DNA of 50,636 bases from positions 1 to 50,636 of the forward strand of contig CANOZK010000015.1 in the NCBI GenBank assembly GCA_947571775.1, given 5' to 3'. Positions 47,654-50,636 of this stretch are shown here, piece by piece; positions within the stretch are counted from its first letter, which is position 1, and every line of letters starts with the position of its first letter. The notes beneath the pieces are model-generated. The model ran no database searches and was not told the DNA's origin. It saw nothing but the letters and a program-made list of their open reading frames with translations. Made by a program: the position numbers and the translations under genes. The DNA is from an uncultured Lachnospiraceae bacterium. Its GTDB lineage: Bacteria > Bacillota > Clostridia > Lachnospirales > Lachnospiraceae.

Positions 47654-50080
47654 GTGGAGAAAAAAGTAATCAAGCTGTCAGTAAGAAATCTGGTAGAGTT
47701 TATCCTGCGCAGTGGAGATCTGGACAACCGAAAGGGATTACTGGCAGACAAAGAAGCGATGCAAAAAGGAAGCCGGATGCACAGAAAGATCCAACGGCAG
47801 ATGGGCGGAGATTATCAGGCGGAAGTGGCGCTCGTTTGGGAGCAGGAATACGAAGGATTTATTCTTCGTCTGGAGGGGCGCGCAGACGGCATCATACCAG
47901 CAAAAAAAGAGAAGGGGAAGGAAAAGGAGATGGCTGTCATCGACGAGATCAAGGGTGTTTTCCAAGATTTGGCCTACCTTTCGGAACCCATCGAAGTGCA
48001 TTTAGCCCAGGCAAAATGCTATGCCTGCATGTATATTTTCCAGGATTTGCAAAAACCTGCCCAGGACGGCCCGCAAGTCGCGGTGCAGATGACTTACTGC
48101 AACCTGGAAACAGAACAGATCCGCCGTTTTCGCAAGGAATATGAGACAGATGCTCTGTACCAGTGGTTTCAGGAGCTGCTGGCTTCCTATTATAGATGGG
48201 CAGATTATCAGGTGCGGTGGCAGGATAGGCGGAACGCTTCTATGCAGGGCCTAGAATTCCCTTTCCCTTACAGGCCGGGCCAGCGGGATATTGTAAGAGG
48301 CGTTTACCATGCCATCGCAAGCAGGAAGCAATTGTTTGTGCAGGCTCCTACCGGAGTTGGAAAAACCATGTCCGTCATTTTTCCGGCTGTGCGTGCGATA
48401 GGAGAAGGGCTGGGAGAAAAGTTTTTTTATCTGACGGCGAAAACCGTTGCCCGCACGGTCGCAGAAGAAGCGGTTTCCCTACTGGAACAGCACGGCTTAC
48501 TTTTTCAGGCGCTGACGCTGACAGCAAAAGAGAAAATCTGCCCCATGGATAAGCCGGCCTGTAATCCTGAGGAATGTCCTTACGCCAAAGGACATTTTAA
48601 CCGGGTAAACGATGCGGTTTACGAACTGTGGATTAGCGAGACTGTGCTGAATCGGGAAGCGATAGAGACCCAGGCAGTCAAATGGCAGGTGTGTCCCTAT
48701 GAGATGAGCTTGGATCTGGCTCAGTGGGTGGACGGGGTTATCTGCGATTACAATTATGTCTTTGATCCCAATGCCCGTCTGCGCCGCTTCTTTGGCGAGA
48801 GCACAAAAGAAGATTATATTTTTCTCATAGACGAAGCCCATAACCTGGTAGACCGGGGGAGGGAGATGTACAGCGCAGTGCTTTATAGAGAGGCCGTGCT
48901 GGAGGCACACGAAAAATTCGGCGTCTATTTCCGAAAGCTGGAGCGGTATCTGGACAGGCTGAATCGGGAACTTCTGCTTCTGAAAGATGCATGTGAAACG
49001 TACCGGGTATGGAAAAATGCCGGAGAGATTCCAGTGCTGGTTATGAATGTCGTGGGGGAATTGGAAAATCTGCTTGGGGAGGAGCGAGGGGAGATTGACC
49101 TTTCGGATCGGGAGGACTTGCTGGAGTTTTATTTTCAGGCGCGGGATTTTCTGAATATCTCGGAGCTGGTAGATGAAAATTATGTGGTTTACACGCAGAC
49201 GGAACCAGACGGCAGGTTCTGGCTGAAGCTTTTCTGTGTCAACCCTTCTGAAAACTTGCAGGCTTGCCTGGACAAAGGAATCAGTACCGTATTCTTTTCT
49301 GCAACGCTGCATCCAATGCCTTATTACCGGACGTTATTCAGTCAAAGAAACGACGATTACGCCGTATATGTCAAATCGCCGTTTGATCAGAATCAGCGTT
49401 GTCTCTGTGTGGGACGGGATGTGAGCAGTCTCTATACCAGGCGCGGCCAAGAAGAATATCAGAAAATGTCTTTATATATATATAGCGCTGCTATGGCCAG
49501 AATGGGAAATTATCTGGTTTTCTTTCCTTCCTATCAGATGCTTCAGGAAGTCTTTGAGGAGTTCTTGACGGCCTATACCGCCGAACCAGTGCGTTGTATT
49601 TGCCAGAAAACCGGCATGGATGAAAGAGAGCGCGAAGAGTTTCTTAGGGCTTTTCAGACGGAGGCAGAGGTCGAGAGCGCGCAGCAGGAAAGCCTAGTAG
49701 GTTTCTGCGTGATGGGCGGGATTTTTTCCGAAGGGATTGATTTGATTGGGGAAAGTCTGATCGGGGTTGTGGTAGTAGGAACCGGAATTCCCCAGATCAG
49801 CCATGAGCGGGAAATTCTGAAAAATTATTATGACCAGCAGGAAGGCCAGGGATTCGACTATGCTTACCGCTATCCGGGAATGAATAAAGTCTTGCAGGCA
49901 GCAGGCCGAGTGATCCGCACGGCGGAAGACAGAGGGGTAATCCTGCTGCTCGATGAACGGTTCCTCCACAGGGAATACCGCCGGCTATTTCCTGTGGAAT
50001 GGTCGGATTATATCGTATGCAGCCAGAAAACGGCGGGGGAGCAGATGAAAAAATTCTGGGAGCGGCCGGCAGACAGCTGA
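47654..50080 (+). CDS. RecB/Cas4-type nuclease fused to an XPD/DinG-type helicase
   Basis: An 808-residue protein. Residues 1-130 carry the PD-(D/E)xK nuclease set: GSRMH (39-43), GRAD (D78), DEIK (E98, K100) and QAKCY (119-123). The rest is an iron-sulfur superfamily 2 helicase: Walker A APTGVGKT (231-238), four cysteines of the Fe-S domain (C296, C303, C308, C347), DEAH (393-396), SATLHPMPYY, and a C-terminal motif VI QAAGRVIRT. The start is GTG with AGGAGG 5 nt upstream. It probably unwinds and cuts DNA in repair. It stands alone, with no cas genes nearby. Confidence 0.9.
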   Translation: MEKKVIKLSVRNLVEFILRSGDLDNRKGLLADKEAMQKGSRMHRKIQRQMGGDYQAEVALVWEQEYEGFILRLEGRADGIIPAKKEKGKEKEMAVIDEIKGVFQDLAYLSEPIEVHLAQAKCYACMYIFQDLQKPAQDGPQVAVQMTYCNLETEQIRRFRKEYETDALYQWFQELLASYYRWADYQVRWQDRRNASMQGLEFPFPYRPGQRDIVRGVYHAIASRKQLFVQAPTGVGKTMSVIFPAVRAIGEGLGEKFFYLTAKTVARTVAEEAVSLLEQHGLLFQALTLTAKEKICPMDKPACNPEECPYAKGHFNRVNDAVYELWISETVLNREAIETQAVKWQVCPYEMSLDLAQWVDGVICDYNYVFDPNARLRRFFGESTKEDYIFLIDEAHNLVDRGREMYSAVLYREAVLEAHEKFGVYFRKLERYLDRLNRELLLLKDACETYRVWKNAGEIPVLVMNVVGELENLLGEERGEIDLSDREDLLEFYFQARDFLNISELVDENYVVYTQTEPDGRFWLKLFCVNPSENLQACLDKGISTVFFSATLHPMPYYRTLFSQRNDDYAVYVKSPFDQNQRCLCVGRDVSSLYTRRGQEEYQKMSLYIYSAAMARMGNYLVFFPSYQMLQEVFEEFLTAYTAEPVRCICQKTGMDEREREEFLRAFQTEAEVESAQQESLVGFCVMGGIFSEGIDLIGESLIGVVVVGTGIPQISHEREILKNYYDQQEGQGFDYAYRYPGMNKVLQAAGRVIRTAEDRGVILLLDERFLHREYRRLFPVEWSDYIVCSQKTAGEQMKKFWERPADS

Positions 50081-50082
50081 GT

Positions 50083-50547
50083 TCAGGGGGTATCTGTGAG
50101 AGATAACTTTTTCAGCAACTCCCGGCAGCCTTCCTCTGCATCCCGCCATGTAGCGTCAAAATCACGGGTATACCAGGGATCGGCCACATCGCCGGGGCGA
50201 CTGGTATAATCCAATAACAAGTGGATTTTTCTGTCCGGATCACCGCCGCAGATGCGGCGCATATTGCGGAGGTTGGCACTGTCCATGCCGATCAGCAGAT
50301 CGTATTTCGCATAATCGCTGGCCCGAAGCTGGCGCGCGGTCTTTCCAGCGCAGTCGATGCCGTGCTCTGCCAGCTTTCGCTTGACTGGCGGATAGACCGG
50401 GTTGCCGAGTTCTTCACGGCTGGTAGCGGCGGACTCAATGTGAAATTGAGCTTCTAGATTGGATTTTTTAACCAAATCTTTCATAACGAATTCGGCCATT
50501 GGACTGCGGCAGATGTTGCCGTGGCAGACGAATAAAATTTTTATCAT
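50083..50547 (-). CDS. Low-molecular-weight protein tyrosine phosphatase
   Basis: A 154-residue cytosolic phosphatase. The P-loop is CHGNICRS at residues 8-15 and the general acid lies in VADPWYTRDFD. The length and IKILFVCHGN start are standard. Bacterial members act on tyrosine kinases or arginine-phosphate proteins; the target cannot be told here. Its end converges with the helicase gene 3 nt away. The remaining 89 nt of the window hold nothing I can name. Confidence 0.95.
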   Translation of the reverse strand: MIKILFVCHGNICRSPMAEFVMKDLVKKSNLEAQFHIESAATSREELGNPVYPPVKRKLAEHGIDCAGKTARQLRASDYAKYDLLIGMDSANLRNMRRICGGDPDRKIHLLLDYTSRPGDVADPWYTRDFDATWRDAEEGCRELLKKLSLTDTP

Positions 50548-50636
50548 ATCTTTTATATCCCTTCATAAGCCTTCAAACCTTGATATTTCAAGCTTTCCGG
50601 CGCTTTTTTCATTTTTGGTTTTTTACCCTTAATCTG

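Noticed and set aside
47654..48050. Part of a CRISPR-Cas system because of the Cas4-like domain
   Set aside because: No cas1, cas2, effector or repeat array is in the window, and the domain is fused to a repair-type helicase.

Overview
The window looks like a chromosomal segment of a spore-forming, Gram-positive gut anaerobe of the Clostridia, most likely Lachnospiraceae. The grounds are strong AGGAGG-type ribosome sites, near-consensus sigma-A promoters, sporulation-type genes (an SpmB-like protein, a DUF3794/LysM protein), MurT/GatD cell-wall amidation genes, a C_GCAxxG_C_C protein, and a sortase/SipW surface locus. No rRNA, tRNA, CRISPR array, phage or intact insertion sequence was recognised. 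Family names are from memory of motifs; no search was run.

Layout. 1-5,371 (minus): a leaderless-looking lysR gene, a MATE exporter, an rRNA uracil methyltransferase and an M18 aminopeptidase. 5,427-14,710 (mostly minus): a 3D-domain wall protein, a PrsA/SurA-like foldase lipoprotein, mfd, pth, two COG0523 metal GTPases (one fused to a DUF1980-like domain, one with about 47 histidines in a tail) and a small HPr-like protein, with a good promoter at the head and a terminator-like attenuator inside. 14,715-21,430 (minus): a nitrilase-family amidohydrolase, glgB, a GH13 glycosidase, a C_GCAxxG_C_C protein, a DUF3794-LysM protein and a PrcB-like lipoprotein. 21,415-21,860: two opposing promoters around a small ORF and a hairpin (candidate antisense pair), then plsC on the plus strand.

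22,820-36,884 (minus) is the most striking part: about 14 kb of surface-fibre genes read in one direction. They are a coiled-coil protein, a LepB-type signal peptidase, a 1570-residue LPETG adhesin with twelve HxHxxxC repeats, an LPSTG major pilin, a class C sortase, a secreted pilin-like protein, two proteins with SipW-type signal peptides, two membrane or wall-anchored proteins, and SipW itself. The set joins a sortase-built pilus to a SipW-exported (TasA/CalY-like) fibre system, each with its own signal peptidase.

37,494-39,816 (minus) is an AT-richer cassette of a TetR regulator, a decayed small membrane gene and an MFS exporter, with two matching operators. 39,851-47,583 holds spmB, murT-gatD, an orphan sugar-binding lipoprotein, xpt with an ECF S component, and a plus-strand unit of a small protein, a His-rich CsoR-type copper sensor and an Mrp ATPase. 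It then holds an unknown 68-residue protein, a 25-codon ORF under a perfect consensus promoter, and a second HPr-like protein. The window ends with a helicase carrying a RecB/Cas4-type nuclease domain at its N terminus and a low-molecular-weight tyrosine phosphatase.

Themes: metal handling recurs (two COG0523 GTPases, the His/Cys-rich adhesin, the His-rich CsoR, Mrp), and so do His-lacking HPr-fold proteins.
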